Positions 1 to 10,200 of a stretch of DNA of 34,720 bases are shown here, one piece after another; within the stretch, counting starts at the first letter, position 1, and each line of letters opens with the position of its first letter. The position numbers were made by a program, and so were the translations under genes. The stretch lies in assembly GCA_031276865.1 (NCBI GenBank), contig JAISMF010000086.1:1-34720 (forward strand). Direction: 5' to 3'. Under the pieces are notes generated by a model that worked only from the letters and a program-made list of their open reading frames with translations, did no database searches and was not told the DNA's origin. Source of the DNA: Deltaproteobacteria bacterium (lineage in GTDB: Bacteria > Desulfobacterota > Desulfarculia > Adiutricales > Adiutricaceae).

Positions 1-59
1 TAAGCAAGAAAGAAATCACCGCGCTGCGGAACGGGAAGAATCTGAAATTGGACAATTGA

Positions 60-921
60 CACCAGCGGCCCTCTTTAAGACGGGTTTATGAACCCGCTGG
101 GAAGTATCGTCTCAATCAACGGAAGCGGACGAGTTTTTAGCGGGTCAAAAAGAGGAGCTTTTTTCCACCCGTTAAAATCAGACGCGGGGATGGCATGGTC
201 CGGTGGGGCGGGGGCGTTCTCTGAAAAAAGGGGGAAGACCCTCCTGAAGCCATGGCGAAGGGGCTTTATTCGCGAAACCGGCGTCCGGACGACGATGGGG
301 CCGTCCACGGCCGCCCCTCCGCCTGACGGAGGAGGCGGCGCCGCGGCTCCCCGATTCTTCCCCGGCGGCGCGTCAAAAGATAAACCGCGCGACGAGGGAG
401 TTGTTCTTACTATGAAGCAACCCAACCATAATATATTGTGTTTAACCGGAGGAAGGAACTATTCTTTTGGAGCGCCCGGTATTTTCCAGGTAAGTTTCCC
501 GCGTTTTTTCCCGAGTTTAACGCGTGGATTTGCTCAGTAAAAAGTATACCATTGCGGTAAATTTTAACATGGATCGACTTATATATCGCATTTAACCCGA
601 ATTCTCTAAAATTTGTAGAACTTCAGGCCTTGACGAATTGAGTCATTATTAACCTTTGTAGTTCGACAGACATCAGCGAATTCGGGGTTTAAGCTTCAGC
701 TTCTAATAAGACCTCCCTCGCCCTCGTAAAGAACATTTTAGGTAGCTGAAAAAGCCTCCGCGCCAAACTCTTAAAACGAGTTAAAAAACAACGCGCTGCG
801 GAAATATTTACCCCCCGGGAAAAATATCTCCCAGGCGGATAAATATTGGAAACAATGTATTCAAGAGAGCCTCTTCATTTTACCTTTCTAACTTTTATCC
901 GCTTTTGGAGGTCATTAGTCG
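60..921. other. Gene-free left flank
   Basis: I see no convincing gene here. Both strands carry open frames between about 75 and 540, but they mirror each other, have no ribosome-binding site, and encode low-complexity Gly/Pro/Arg-rich sequence of the kind GC-rich spacer produces. The first 59 bases are open in one frame and end with TGA at 57-59. They could be the tail of a gene entering from the left, but 18 codons are too few to judge. Composition changes from GC-rich (to about 400) to AT-leaning (540-900). The 11-mer cgcgctgcgga occurs near 21-31 and again near 791. Confidence 0.5.
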
Positions 922-2447
922 TTGACAAGTATTGTTATACATAAAAACAAAAAAACAGGTGTTCAGTACTCTTATTCGAGCGCTTGCAAGCGGGATCCTT
1001 TAACAAAAAAACCAAGAAGCTTCCAAACATATCTTGGGATTTGGGATCCAGTAGCTAAAACTGTAATTCCAACCAACAGAAAGAATAAACAGCACATAAA
1101 CGATGTAGATTCAATTTCAAAAATAATAACTCCCTCCTCTGACAGCCATACCGATGAAATCACTATCTCTTACTTTCATGCTTCTACTAACATTTCTCGC
1201 TATGATAGCTCTTAATGAAATCATTTTAACGAATGATGATTTAAACAATTCCAAATACGTATCATCAAAAATCATTGGGCATTCATTACTGTTAGATTTA
1301 CTTACCAGCGAGCTAAATATTTTACCATTATTAAAACGAATATTTCCATTGAAATTTACATTTATACTGAGTATTGTTTACTACAATGTAGCTACTAGAA
1401 TAGAGCTTTATAAAATTAATTCATGGAGTATTAACCATGATCATCCTTATCATGACGTTATAACAGCTCCAAGAATTAGTGAATTTCTGTCAAAAATATC
1501 CTTCGATGAAATACATAATTTTATGTATCTGTGGTTAGAAAATTTCAACGAGGAAGATTATTTGTACTATGACATAACATCTATATCAGCATATTCAAAT
1601 AACAACCACTTGGCAACGCTTGGCGACAACCGTGGCCATGAAAATTTAATCAAATTAACCTTTCGCTTATAGTTGGGCGTCAAACAATGTTGCCAGCGCA
1701 TTTTCGAACCTTACATGGCGACATAAATAATGTTACAACTTTGGAACCGTAAATGGTTGGAAAACATTATTGATGGATATTACGATATGATAAAGTTCCC
1801 AAATCATAAGTTCCATCTTGGCGAGGGAGAGAGTGTTTTTTGCGCTAGACATATTATGAAATGGCGCTATTTTAATAACAAAATATATCTCCATATATTT
1901 TATCAACATGACAAAGACAATTTAGATTGTCATGAATTTTTGAATAATATAAATAGATTAAAAGAGCAGTTAGAACTAGGTTGCTTTCTAGATAGTCATC
2001 TGAAAAAATACTACATCAAGTATTTAACAATACACAAAAAAACTAAAATAATAGTTAAGGTTGAATAAAATAATGGTGAGATATTGGAATATCAAAAAAC
2101 AATACCGCTGTTTCTTTTGCTTACTATCGCCTAACATAAAAAGCGCATATGACGCTATAAGAATTTTTAGAGATAGAGATCATGTCCAAAACACTTTTGG
2201 TGATCTTAAGAACAATCTAGATTTAAAACGTTTAAAAATTAACGATTCAGAAAGCTTGGAAGCAAAAATATTTATCGAATTTTTAACCCTAATTTACTCT
2301 TCCAAATTGAGAACGCTGATTCTCGATCGCGCGAATCCATTAAAATATTTGTCATTTGATGAAATTTTTGAAGCTCTTAATGGTTTAATTGAAACGAAAT
2401 ATGAGGGGAATCAAATGTTTGGCGCGACGAGCCCGATGGACGCGTGA
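922..2447 (+). pseudogene. Decayed IS1634-like DDE transposase
   Basis: This is the remains of a transposase that would have cut and pasted its own insertion sequence. A TTG start at 922 sits 10 bases after a GGAGG (907-911). Recognisable blocks run in order through changing frames. The N-terminal part is 922-1215. The block with the YDITSISAYS motif is 1154-1672 and continues with a stop at 1670-1672. A short stretch 1690-1750 encodes LPAHFRTLHGDINNVTTL, and 1730-2068 follows. The C-terminal block 2061-2447 has the RDRDHVQNTFGDLKN motif. The motif order matches IS1634-family transposases (family knowledge). At least four frame changes plus in-frame stops separate the blocks, so the gene cannot be active. 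It is much more AT-rich than the rpsB region. I did not find terminal inverted repeats or a target duplication. Confidence 0.75.
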
Positions 2448-2717
2448 AAAAAATTTTAGATTATTTCGATATCGCTTGGCCGCCACGTTGATGTCTATGC
2501 TTTTTTTCATTTCATATATTGAAACATAACTTATGGATAATAAAATTATAAATAGACGCTAAAAGAAAATCGATTATAAGCCGCATTGGCGGACAATTTA
2601 GGGCGCGATCGTCAAAAAACGTATAAACGTCCAATCCGTTTCATGTTTTAACGAGTAAACCAGGGAGATTAATGCGTCTTCGGGATTGTCAACCGATTTT
2701 TTTTCCCTGCCCCGCGT

Positions 2718-2747
2718 CTTTCGTAGGGAGACGTCTCCCTACGAAAG
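2718..2747. repeat. Perfect 30-bp palindrome
   Basis: The sequence reads ctttcgtagggaga, then cg, then tctccctacgaaag. The two 14-base arms are exact reverse complements and the centre CG is self-complementary, so the dyad is perfect with no loop. It lies between the dead transposase and the A/T block. With no loop it is a poor intrinsic terminator. It could be a protein-binding dyad, a cruciform site, or the end of a small mobile repeat. Confidence 0.75.
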
Positions 2748-3383
2748 TTTAAAATATTTTACATAATTTTATATTTTTTAAGTTTAAATATTTAATTTTA
2801 CATTATAAATTTTTTATAAATATTTATATATTTATAAAAAAATTTTAATAATATATCTTATTAATATATATTATACCTATTATTATTAAATTACATATTT
2901 AAGAAAAAAAAGGATTTAATTTTGTAGGGAAATATTTTCGCGAACTTCGGATAAACGCCTTTCAGTAAGCATTTCCCCCGAAAAAAATCCGCGCTAAAAC
3001 GCCCGCGCCCTCCGATTTGTGAAAGGCCCCGAAGAAGCCTCGGGGGAAAAATTCAAACCGCGCCGCCCGGTTCGCCGGAAAACATCCCGGCGAAGGGATG
3101 AAACGAGGAAAAACCGGAAAGAAGGCGCGTTGGGCTTTTTTTAAAAGTTCGAAAGCCCGGAGGCTTTTTGGTCCCCGGCCCAGGTGAAAAACGAATCGAC
3201 GTTTCTGGAGTTGAAGGCCGGAGGCCTCTTTCCCGCGGGTCCGGTTTTTCCCAGCCCGGCCATCGGCGCTCCCCGCCGTCCGGCGGGACGATTAAGGGCG
3301 CGCCTTGAAGCGGAAAACACCGCTTCCGGATAAACGGCTGGCGCCCCGGGGCGGGGGCGGCCCCTCGGCCCCTCGTTCGGATC

Positions 3384-3412
3384 TTGTAATTTTTTCTTTT
3401 CTATGCTAGCGT
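3384..3412 (+). promoter_or_regulatory. Possible rpsB operon promoter
   Basis: TTGTAA (3384-3389) is followed by a 17-base spacer and TAGCGT (3407-3412). The match to the -10 consensus is weak; TATGCT at 3402-3407 is an alternative -10. The position, about 150 bases ahead of rpsB and ahead of two leader hairpins, is reasonable. Confidence 0.3.
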
Positions 3413-3425
3413 AACCTAGTTTTTC

Positions 3426-3484
3426 GCCCCCTCCCGCCCGGAAGGGGGCTTTAAGCCTCCGCCGGATTCGCTTCCGGCGGAGGC
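3426..3484 (+). promoter_or_regulatory. Two hairpins in the rpsB leader
   Basis: The first hairpin has arms gccccct (3426-3432) and agggggc (3443-3449). The second has perfect 12-base arms, 3455-3466 and 3473-3484, closing a six-base loop (ttcgct). They end 80 bases before rpsB. Neither is followed by a long T-run. They could insulate the operon from upstream transcription or act in autogenous control by S2. The latter is inference from the known feedback on rpsB in other bacteria. Confidence 0.45.
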
Positions 3485-3563
3485 TTCATCTCGAACCTCC
3501 CCTGTCCAAGGTGGCCCCTTTTGGGTTTCCGGGGCGAGGCGGATTCAACCTTCGGAGAATTAA

Positions 3564-4427
3564 ATGTCATTAGTGAGCATGAAGCAGCTTCTGGAGGCCG
3601 GCGTGCATTTCGGCCACCAGACCCGCCGCTGGAACCCCAAGATGAAACCGTACATCTTCGGGGCCAGGAACGGCATCTACATAATCGATCTGCAAAAGAC
3701 CGTGAGTCTTTTCAAGATCGCCTACAATTTCGTGGCGGACACCGTCTCCCAGGGACGCAGCATCCTCTTCGTGGGCACGAAGAAGCAGGCGGCGGACGCC
3801 ATCCAGGAGGAGGCCAACCGCGCCGGGATGTTCTACATCAACTCCCGCTGGCTGGGGGGCACCCTCACCAACTTCGTCACCATCAAGCAGTCCATCGAGC
3901 GCCTGAAGAAGCTCGAGCAGATGAAGGCCGACGGCACCATCAACCTCTACTACAAAAAAGAGATAATCCAGATGGAAAACCAGATGGCCAAGCTGCGCAA
4001 GAACCTGGGCGGCATCAAGGAGATGGACCGCCTCCCCGGGGCCATCTTCGTCATCGACCCCAAAAAGGAGAGCATCGCCACCGCCGAGGCCAGGCGCCTC
4101 TCCATTCCGGTGGTGGCCGTGGTGGACACCAACTGCGACCCGGACGAGGTGGACTACATCATTCCCGGAAACGACGACGCCATCAGAGCCATCAAGCTCA
4201 TGGCCTCCAAGATGGCCGAGGCCTGCCTGGAGGGCCGGGCCCGCTGGGAGGAGATGGCCCGGGCCGCCCAGCCGGACAAGGAGGACTCCGAGGAGCTCCC
4301 CGACTCCCCTTCGCCGGAGGCGGCCGACTTCATCGCCGCGGAGCCTTCGGCCCCGGAGGCGCCCCTTCCGCCCGCCGCCGCCCCCCTCTACGAGGAGACC
4401 TTCAACCCCGAGGGGGATCTGGAGTAG
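3564..4427 (+). CDS. rpsB: 30S ribosomal protein S2
   Basis: S2 is a structural protein of the small ribosomal subunit and is needed for binding of S1 and mRNA. The 287-residue product begins [20 protein letters not shown] and carries the family's [13 protein letters not shown] segment, the FVGTKKQA block and the [25 protein letters not shown] block near residues 190-210. The S2 core ends near residue 230. The remaining 55 residues form an acidic Pro/Ala-rich tail, which makes the protein somewhat longer than the roughly 240-residue E. coli form. The ATG at 3564 follows a GGAG at about 3555. It is the first gene of rpsB-tsf-pyrH-frr, the usual bacterial order. A strong hairpin separates it from tsf, so the two may not be transcribed at equal levels. 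Confidence 0.98.
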   Translation: MSLVSMKQLLEAGVHFGHQTRRWNPKMKPYIFGARNGIYIIDLQKTVSLFKIAYNFVADTVSQGRSILFVGTKKQAADAIQEEANRAGMFYINSRWLGGTLTNFVTIKQSIERLKKLEQMKADGTINLYYKKEIIQMENQMAKLRKNLGGIKEMDRLPGAIFVIDPKKESIATAEARRLSIPVVAVVDTNCDPDEVDYIIPGNDDAIRAIKLMASKMAEACLEGRARWEEMARAAQPDKEDSEELPDSPSPEAADFIAAEPSAPEAPLPPAAAPLYEETFNPEGDLE

Positions 4428-4449
4428 CCGCGGCCCGAAAGACTAAACC

Positions 4450-4532
4450 GGGGCCCGGGGCGCCTTCGGAACCAATATCGTTCCGGAGGGCCCCGGGCCC
4501 CCTTTCAAGGATCGTTTTTTTTTCTTTTTTTT
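4450..4532 (+). terminator. Partial terminator between rpsB and tsf
   Basis: A long, nearly perfect stem runs from ggggcccgggg (4450-4460) to ccccgggcccc (4491-4501), with inner pairing ttcggaac/gttccgga and a short apical loop. It is followed, about 12 bases later, by a broken T-run (4514-4532). The stem is very stable, but the distance to the T-run suggests incomplete termination. This would let S2 be made in excess of EF-Ts while still permitting operon read-through (inference). Confidence 0.6.
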
Positions 4533-4571
4533 ACGGAGGCCGGCCGCCGCGCGCGACGGCCGGGATTTTTT

Positions 4572-5459
4572 ATGGATATTACCGCGAAAATGGTTAAAGA
4601 GCTCCGGGAGAAGACCAGCGCCGGAATGATGGACTGCAAGAACGCCTTGACCTCCACCGGGGGCGATTTGGAGAAGGCGAAGGACTGGCTGAGGGAGCGC
4701 GGCCTCGCGACCGTGGGCAAGAGGGCCGGAAGGGTGGCCCGGGAGGGCGTGGTGGCCACGGCCGTCGCGGCCGACCTCTCCAGGGCGGCCGTGGTGGAGC
4801 TCTCCACCGAAACCGACTTCGTGGCCAAGACCGAGGGCTTTAGGGAGCTCGCGAGGAACATCGTCCGGTACCTGGCCGAGACCCCGGACGCCCCGGCGGA
4901 CGTATCCGGCCTCCTCGAGCGGGAGTGCCCCCTGTGTAAGACGAAATTCGGGGAGCTTTTGACCCAGAACACCGCCAAGACCGGCGAGAAATCCGAGATC
5001 AGGCGCTTTCGGGTCTTAAAGGCCGATTCCGGCGGCTTCACCCACGCCTACAACCACGCGGGCGACAAGCTCTCGGTTTTGGTCGCGCTTTCGGCGGAAA
5101 AGCCGGGAGACGACGCCGTGGCGGCCTCCCACGAGCTCGCCATGCAGATAGCCGCCCACAACCCCTCGGCGGTGGAGATCGCCGCGCTCGATCCGGCGGA
5201 GCTGGAAAGGGAGAAGGCCATCTACGGGGAGCTGGTGAAAAACAGCGGCAAACCGGAGAAGGTCTGGCCCAAGATAATCGAGGGCTATCTGTCCAAATAC
5301 TACCAGCAGGTGGTCCTTTTGGAGCAGCCCTACATAAAGGAGCCCAAAATCTCCGTCAAGACCTATCTCGCCGGCCTCAAGGCCCAAACCGGGGCGATCA
5401 AAATTCAAGGCTTCGTCCGCTATCAGCTGGCCGAGGAGCTGGGGGAAGGCGGTGCCTGA
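4572..5459 (+). CDS. tsf: Translation elongation factor Ts
   Basis: EF-Ts catalyses GDP release from EF-Tu in the cytoplasm. Residues 1-50 form the UBA-like N-terminal module (ITAKMVKELREKTSAGMMDC), and the family signature TDFVAKTEGF lies at about 81-90. The rest is the dimerisation-type core, ending in a GFVRYQLAEELG-like segment. The length of 295 residues is normal. A CPLC pair (Cys119 and Cys122) sits where the usual linker falls; two cysteines alone do not make a metal site. The start follows GGGA about eight bases upstream. The gene overlaps the start of pyrH by eight bases, indicating translational coupling. Confidence 0.97.
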   Translation: MDITAKMVKELREKTSAGMMDCKNALTSTGGDLEKAKDWLRERGLATVGKRAGRVAREGVVATAVAADLSRAAVVELSTETDFVAKTEGFRELARNIVRYLAETPDAPADVSGLLERECPLCKTKFGELLTQNTAKTGEKSEIRRFRVLKADSGGFTHAYNHAGDKLSVLVALSAEKPGDDAVAASHELAMQIAAHNPSAVEIAALDPAELEREKAIYGELVKNSGKPEKVWPKIIEGYLSKYYQQVVLLEQPYIKEPKISVKTYLAGLKAQTGAIKIQGFVRYQLAEELGEGGA

Positions 5460-6246
5460 GACCCAAGACCGGGGGGGCGCCGGCGGCGCCCCCCCCTCCT
5501 TAGGGGCCCCCGACTCTCCGCCGGAGAGGCGGCCCCTTTCCCGGATCCTTTTGAAGCTCTCGGGCGAGGCCCTCCAGGGGTCCTTGGGCTTCGGCCTCGA
5601 TCACCGGACCCTCGACTCCGTCGCCACCCAGATAGCCGAGGCCCGCGCGGCGGTTCCCGAACTCAGCCTCGCCATCGTGGTGGGGGGCGGAAACATCTTC
5701 CGGGGGGCCGCCCTCGCCCGGGAGGGCCTCAACCGGGTGACGGGCGACCACATGGGCATGCTCGCGACCGTGATAAACTCCCTGGCCCTCCAGGATTACC
5801 TGGAGCGGAAGGGTTTGGACACCCGGGTGCAGAGCGCGGTCCCCATGACCGCCTTCGCCGAACCCTTCATCCGCCGCCGGGCCGTGCGGCATCTGGAGAA
5901 GGGGAGGGTGGTGATCTTCGCCGCGGGCACGGGCAACCCCTTCTTCTCCACGGACACCGCGGCCGTCCTCCGGGCCGTGGAATGCGGCGCGGAGGCCGTC
6001 CTCAAGGCCACCCGGGTGGACGGGGTCTACGACGACGATCCCCTGAAAAACCCGGAGGCCACGCTCTACGGCGAGATCCCCTACATGGAGGCCTTGAAGC
6101 TCAGGCTCAAGGTCCTGGACGCCACCGCCCTGTCCCTGGCCATGGAGAACCGCCTCCCCACCCTGGTCTTCAACCTCAACGTCTACGGGAACATACTGAA
6201 GGCCGTGCGAGGCGGGAAGGTGGGGACCCTCATCTACGCCGACTGA
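5452..6246 (+). CDS. pyrH: Uridylate kinase (UMP kinase)
   Basis: PyrH is the hexameric bacterial UMP kinase that converts UMP to UDP with ATP in pyrimidine nucleotide synthesis. It is an amino-acid-kinase fold, unrelated to eukaryotic UMP/CMP kinase. Visible motifs are ILLKLSGEAL (about 32-41), VVGGGNIFRG (about 75-84), the DHMGMLATVINSLAL block, TGNPFFSTDTAAVLRA, and the VDGVYDDDP loop. The GTG start at 5452 overlaps the tsf stop and is preceded by a GGGGGAAGG. That start gives a Gly/Pro-rich extension of about 29 residues before the conserved core. No in-frame start lies closer to the core, so the extension appears real. The gene sits in the conserved tsf-pyrH-frr order. Confidence 0.96.
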   Translation: MPETQDRGGAGGAPPSLGAPDSPPERRPLSRILLKLSGEALQGSLGFGLDHRTLDSVATQIAEARAAVPELSLAIVVGGGNIFRGAALAREGLNRVTGDHMGMLATVINSLALQDYLERKGLDTRVQSAVPMTAFAEPFIRRRAVRHLEKGRVVIFAAGTGNPFFSTDTAAVLRAVECGAEAVLKATRVDGVYDDDPLKNPEATLYGEIPYMEALKLRLKVLDATALSLAMENRLPTLVFNLNVYGNILKAVRGGKVGTLIYAD

Positions 6247-6349
6247 TCGGCCCCCTCTTGTCGAAAGCCGCCCCGCCCGGGGCCCGTCCGCCGGAAAGGG
6301 CCTCCCCGGGCCGAAACCCTCGGGACGGGCCCCGGCCGTAGGAGAACAT

Positions 6350-6907
6350 ATGCTGGAAGACGTTTACTCCGACATGAAAAGCCGGATGGACAAGACCATG
6401 AAATCTTTGGAGAAGGATTTTCAAAAGATCCGCACCGGCCGCGCCACCCCCGCCATCCTGGACGGGCTCGCGGCCAACTATTACGGCACCTCCACGCCGC
6501 TCCCCCAGATGGCCTCCATCTCGGTTCCCGAACCCAGGCAGCTTTTAATCCAGCCCTGGGATCAAAGCGCCCTAGGCGAGATCGAAAAAGTCATTTTAAA
6601 GTCGGATCTGGGCCTCACGCCGCAGAACGACGGCAAGGTCATCCGCGTGAACATCCCCCTTTTGACCCAGGAGAGGCGCAAAGAGCTCGCCAAACAGGTG
6701 AGCAGGACCGCGGAGGAGGCCAAAATCGCCCTGCGCGCCATACGCCGCGAGGGGAACGACTTTTTAAAGGAGCTGAAAACCTCCAAGGACATCTCCGAAG
6801 ACGAGCAGAACAAGGGCGAGGGCCAGGTGCAGAAGATAACCGACGAGTACGTGGAGAGGGTGGACGCCCTGGCCAAGCTGAAGACCAAGGAGATCATGGA
6901 ATTCTAG
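6350..6907 (+). CDS. frr: Ribosome recycling factor
   Basis: RRF, together with EF-G, splits post-termination ribosomes so that they can re-initiate. The 185-residue protein is the standard family length. Its N-terminal helix runs through KIRTGRATPAILDG. The central domain contains YYGTSTPLPQMASISVPEPR, and the C-terminal coiled coil ends ALAKLKTKEIMEF. The ATG at 6350 follows GGAG at about 6341. It is the last gene of the rpsB operon and is followed by a terminator within 25 bases. The 103-base gap after pyrH has no separate promoter that I can identify. Confidence 0.97.
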   Translation: MLEDVYSDMKSRMDKTMKSLEKDFQKIRTGRATPAILDGLAANYYGTSTPLPQMASISVPEPRQLLIQPWDQSALGEIEKVILKSDLGLTPQNDGKVIRVNIPLLTQERRKELAKQVSRTAEEAKIALRAIRREGNDFLKELKTSKDISEDEQNKGEGQVQKITDEYVERVDALAKLKTKEIMEF

Positions 6908-6930
6908 TCTTCCCGCTCATCCCCGAAACA

Positions 6931-6952
6931 AAGGCGAAGAGACGCCTTTTTT
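6931..6952 (+). terminator. Terminator after frr
   Basis: The arms aaggcg (6931-6936) and cgcctt (6943-6948) close a six-base loop and run directly into a T-run ending at 6952. This is a compact intrinsic terminator for rpsB-tsf-pyrH-frr. Confidence 0.75.
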
Positions 6953-7281
6953 CGCGGCGGGCGGTCGGAAACGCCGAACTTCGGCTCCCCGAAGACGAAA
7001 ATAACGCCGGAAAACCCAAGGGCCATGGGGCTTTGGCAAAGGGGAAACGCACGCCGCCCCGCTTTCGCGAAAGACGAGCCGGAAAAGCGCGGAAACGTTT
7101 CTCGGGGGAGGATATTTTAGGGAAACGCCGGAAAGCGGGGCTTCGAAGCGCCTCCGGAGCGTGAAAAACCAGCCGGGGGGAAGGGCCGGAAAAAGGCTTT
7201 AAAAGCGGAAAAAAAAGCGCCCGCGGGATGTTTCGCCGTATTCCCTCCCCCCCCCCGCGAAGGAGACGGACGGACGGACAC
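6953..7281. other. GC-rich spacer without a gene
   Basis: I see no gene. The sequence is purine-rich on the plus strand, with repeated gccggaaa-like words (near 7000, 7078, 7124 and 7186). An in-frame ATG at 7228 could extend the next gene by 18 codons, but it lacks a ribosome-binding site. Confidence 0.45.
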
Positions 7282-10200
7282 ATGCGGACAAAGAGCGGGG
7301 GCTCCTCCCCCCGGAAAGCGGCGGCCGCCTATTTTCTGGCGCTCGTCTTGGTTCTGTTCCACGAATGCGACCGGGTCTCCTCGTACATGGAGGATCTGGG
7401 CCGCCGGGGCGAGGGGCGCCCCTTCGCCGTCCTGTTGAACCTGGGGGCGGATTTAAACGGCCTCGCCCAATGGTCGGGCCTTAAGCGCCTTAAACGCCTG
7501 GAATACTCCTTTTTCGAGCTCCTGCGGCCCGAAACCCTGGTGGGAAGCTTTCCCCGGGAAAAGACGCCCCGGACCGCCCCGGACGCCGAGGGCCGGATCG
7601 TCCGCCGCTCCCTGTCCGATCTGGGCGGGGGCCCGCCTCCCCCCCCCTCCCCCCCCTTTCCCTCCCTTCCATCCCTTTCCTCCCTTTCCGCCGCCAACCC
7701 CGCTTTCAGCCTCGTCACCCTGAACCGCGGCGTCCAGGCCCCCCGGGCCCCGGAAAACTTCGTCCGGGTGGAGTTCATAAGCGAGACCGCGCCCGACCCG
7801 GCGGGGGATCCCGCCGGGCCGCGGAAGATCGCCGCCTCCTCCGTCCTCCTCGTGAGCGACGCCTTTTTTCAGGAGGCCTTCGAAGATTTTCTGGCGGAGG
7901 ATCTGAAAAAGATTCCAGGTCTTCGGGTGTCCGCGCTTCTAGACGGCGGCCTGGGGCTTTTGGAAAACCGGGAGAGGCTGTTTTCCGAAACCGAAAGCGC
8001 CTTGGAAAAGGAAAAACCCCAACTGGCGGTGGTCTCCTTGGGATCCTTGGACACCGGCGACATTCGATCCGGCGGAAGGGAGATCCCGGCCCTGACGCCG
8101 GAATGGGACATCCTCTACGGGGAGACGATCAAGGATTATCTGCGCCTTTTTTTCCGCCAGGGCGCGAACGTCTTCTGGGTGGGGCTGCCCGTCATGGGCC
8201 GGGAGCCCGACAACAGCCGGGCGGCGGCTTTGAACCACACCGTCTCCCGCGTCTGCCAGGAGGCCCCCAACTGCCTCCACTTCAAGACCTGGGACCTCTT
8301 CGCCGACCATTCCGGCGCCTTCGCGAAGCGGCTTAAAACGCCCGAGGGGGCGGACTTCTACCCCCGGGGGGAGGATCTCGCGGCGCTCAACGCCCTGGGG
8401 GCCAGGTACGCCGCGACCCGCTGCCTGGAAGCCCTGGAAGCCCGCGCCGCTCTGGGCCGGGCGCCGGCCTCCGCCGGACCCTCCGCCGGCGGGGCGGACA
8501 AGGGGGGGGCCTCCGCGGCCCCGGGCCACCTCTACGGCCTCGAGGGGAAGGCCCCGGAATTCCGCGCCGTCCTTTTGGCCGGCGACTCCAACATGGCCGA
8601 GGGCCTGGGACCGGTTTTGGAAAAAACGCTCAGGGAAAACCCCGAGCTCACCGTGAAGCGCGCCTTCAAATCCGCGACCGGACTCGTGCGTCCGGACTTC
8701 TTCTCCTGGCCGGACTTTTTCGCCCGGCTTTTGGAGGAAAACAAGCCCCAGCTGGTTATAATGACCCTGGGCGCGAACGACACCCAGGACATCGTGACCG
8801 AGGATAGAAAGCGCCACCACGTGGGCGAGCCCGCCTGGAACGAGGAGTACTCCCTGCGGCTGAAAGGCCTCCTGGACCAAGCGGACGCCGCCGGAGCCAA
8901 GGTCCTCTGGGTGGGCCTCCCCGTCATGGGCAAAAGCGCCTACGACAAAAAGGTCCAAACCTTGAACGCCGTGGCCCGGGAGACCTGCGACCGGACCCCG
9001 ATCTGCGAGTTCTTCGACTCCCACCCCGTGCTCGCCAACGAAGAGGGGAAATACCAAGCCTTCGTCGCCGACGAGGAGGGAAGGCACGAGCGGATCCGGG
9101 CCAAGGACTCCATCCACCTCACCGAAAAGGGCGGGGAAATCCTCGCGGCGGCCATTTTAAACCGCCCCGGCGGGACGGGCGTTTACGGCTTTCCCGGATC
9201 CCCCGCCGCCCCCGCCGACCCCGCCGCCCCCGCCGACCCCGCCGACCCGGCGACCGCCGCTCCGGCCGGAGGCGCGGCCGGAGCGTTCGCGGCTTCGGCC
9301 GCCCTCGGGCTCCCCAGGGACTCGACCGCCCCGGCCCCTCCGGACTCACGGGAGCACCCCCCCGCGGCGGGATCCGCCTCCGGCGAGGCCGTCCCTCCGC
9401 CCCTCCCCGCCCCGGGGGGGCCCGAGGGCGGCCCCGGCCCCGGCGCTCCGGGGAGCGGGGCGCCCGCCGGGGCGCCCCGCGGCGATTCCCCCGGGCCCCG
9501 GCCCCGAGCGGAGGGGCGGCCGGCCCAGCCGGCCTCCACCCTGATGGAGGTGAACCTCCCCTCGAAGGCCCGGGCGAAGGAGACGAGCTACCTGATCTAC
9601 CAGCCCGATCCGGACCGGAACCTCCCCACGGTGTTCCTCCTCCACGGCGCGGAGACGGACTACCGGGTCTGGCGGGACGCTTTGGGGGAAGATGTCTTCA
9701 AGATCGCGGACCGTTTGGGGCTTAACCTGGTGATGCCGGACGGGGACCCCTTCGGGTGGTACCTGGACAGCCCGATAAAGCCGGGATCCCGCCACGAGGA
9801 GTATTTCGCCCGCGAGCTCCTCCCCGATCTTCTGGACCGCTTCCAGCTGGATCCCCGGCGCTTCGGGATCATGGGGATCTCCATGGGCGGCCACGGGGCC
9901 CTCACCTTGAGCCTGAAAAACCCCGGCCTCTTCAAGGCCGCGGGGTCCCTTTCGGGGGTGACCGACCTAGCCGGCCACGGCCGGGGCACCCCGATGGACA
10001 AGTATCTGCGCCTGGAGGAGGTCCTGGGGCCGTATCCGGAGAGGCGGAACCTCTATCGGGCCCACAGCGCCTACCACCTCTCCCGCAAGCGGCCCGAGGC
10101 CCTGAAGGGTCTGAAAATAAAGCTCGCGGCCGGCCTCGGAGACCAGCTGGTCCTGGCCGAGAACCGCCAGTACAGCCGCCTTTTACGGGATCTGGGCGTG

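Larger units (their letters stand above)
2448..3425. other. Long spacer with A/T block
   Basis: I see no gene. The segment from about 2750 to 2930 is almost pure A/T. It is flanked on the left by a perfect palindrome (separate entry) and on the right by an abrupt change to GC-rich sequence. A small hairpin, ccccga/tcgggg, lies at 3027-3045 without a T-run. The GC-rich part (2980-3370) has short open frames that look like compositional noise. Confidence 0.5.

Noticed and set aside
1..59. Possible C-terminal tail of a gene entering from the left edge
   Set aside because: It is only 18 codons with no recognisable motif; it is mentioned in the flank entry only.
75..540. Open frames of 116 and 150 codons on opposite strands
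   Set aside because: They mirror each other, lack ribosome-binding sites and encode GC-driven low-complexity sequence.
7228..7281. Upstream ATG adding 18 residues to the esterase
   Set aside because: It has no ribosome-binding site, and the added residues are Arg/Pro-rich ahead of the membrane anchor. The ATG at 7282 has GGAG upstream.
7939..9117. A 392-codon open frame opposite the esterase gene
   Set aside because: It is antisense to a gene with three sets of recognisable catalytic motifs. Long antisense frames are expected in DNA this GC-rich.
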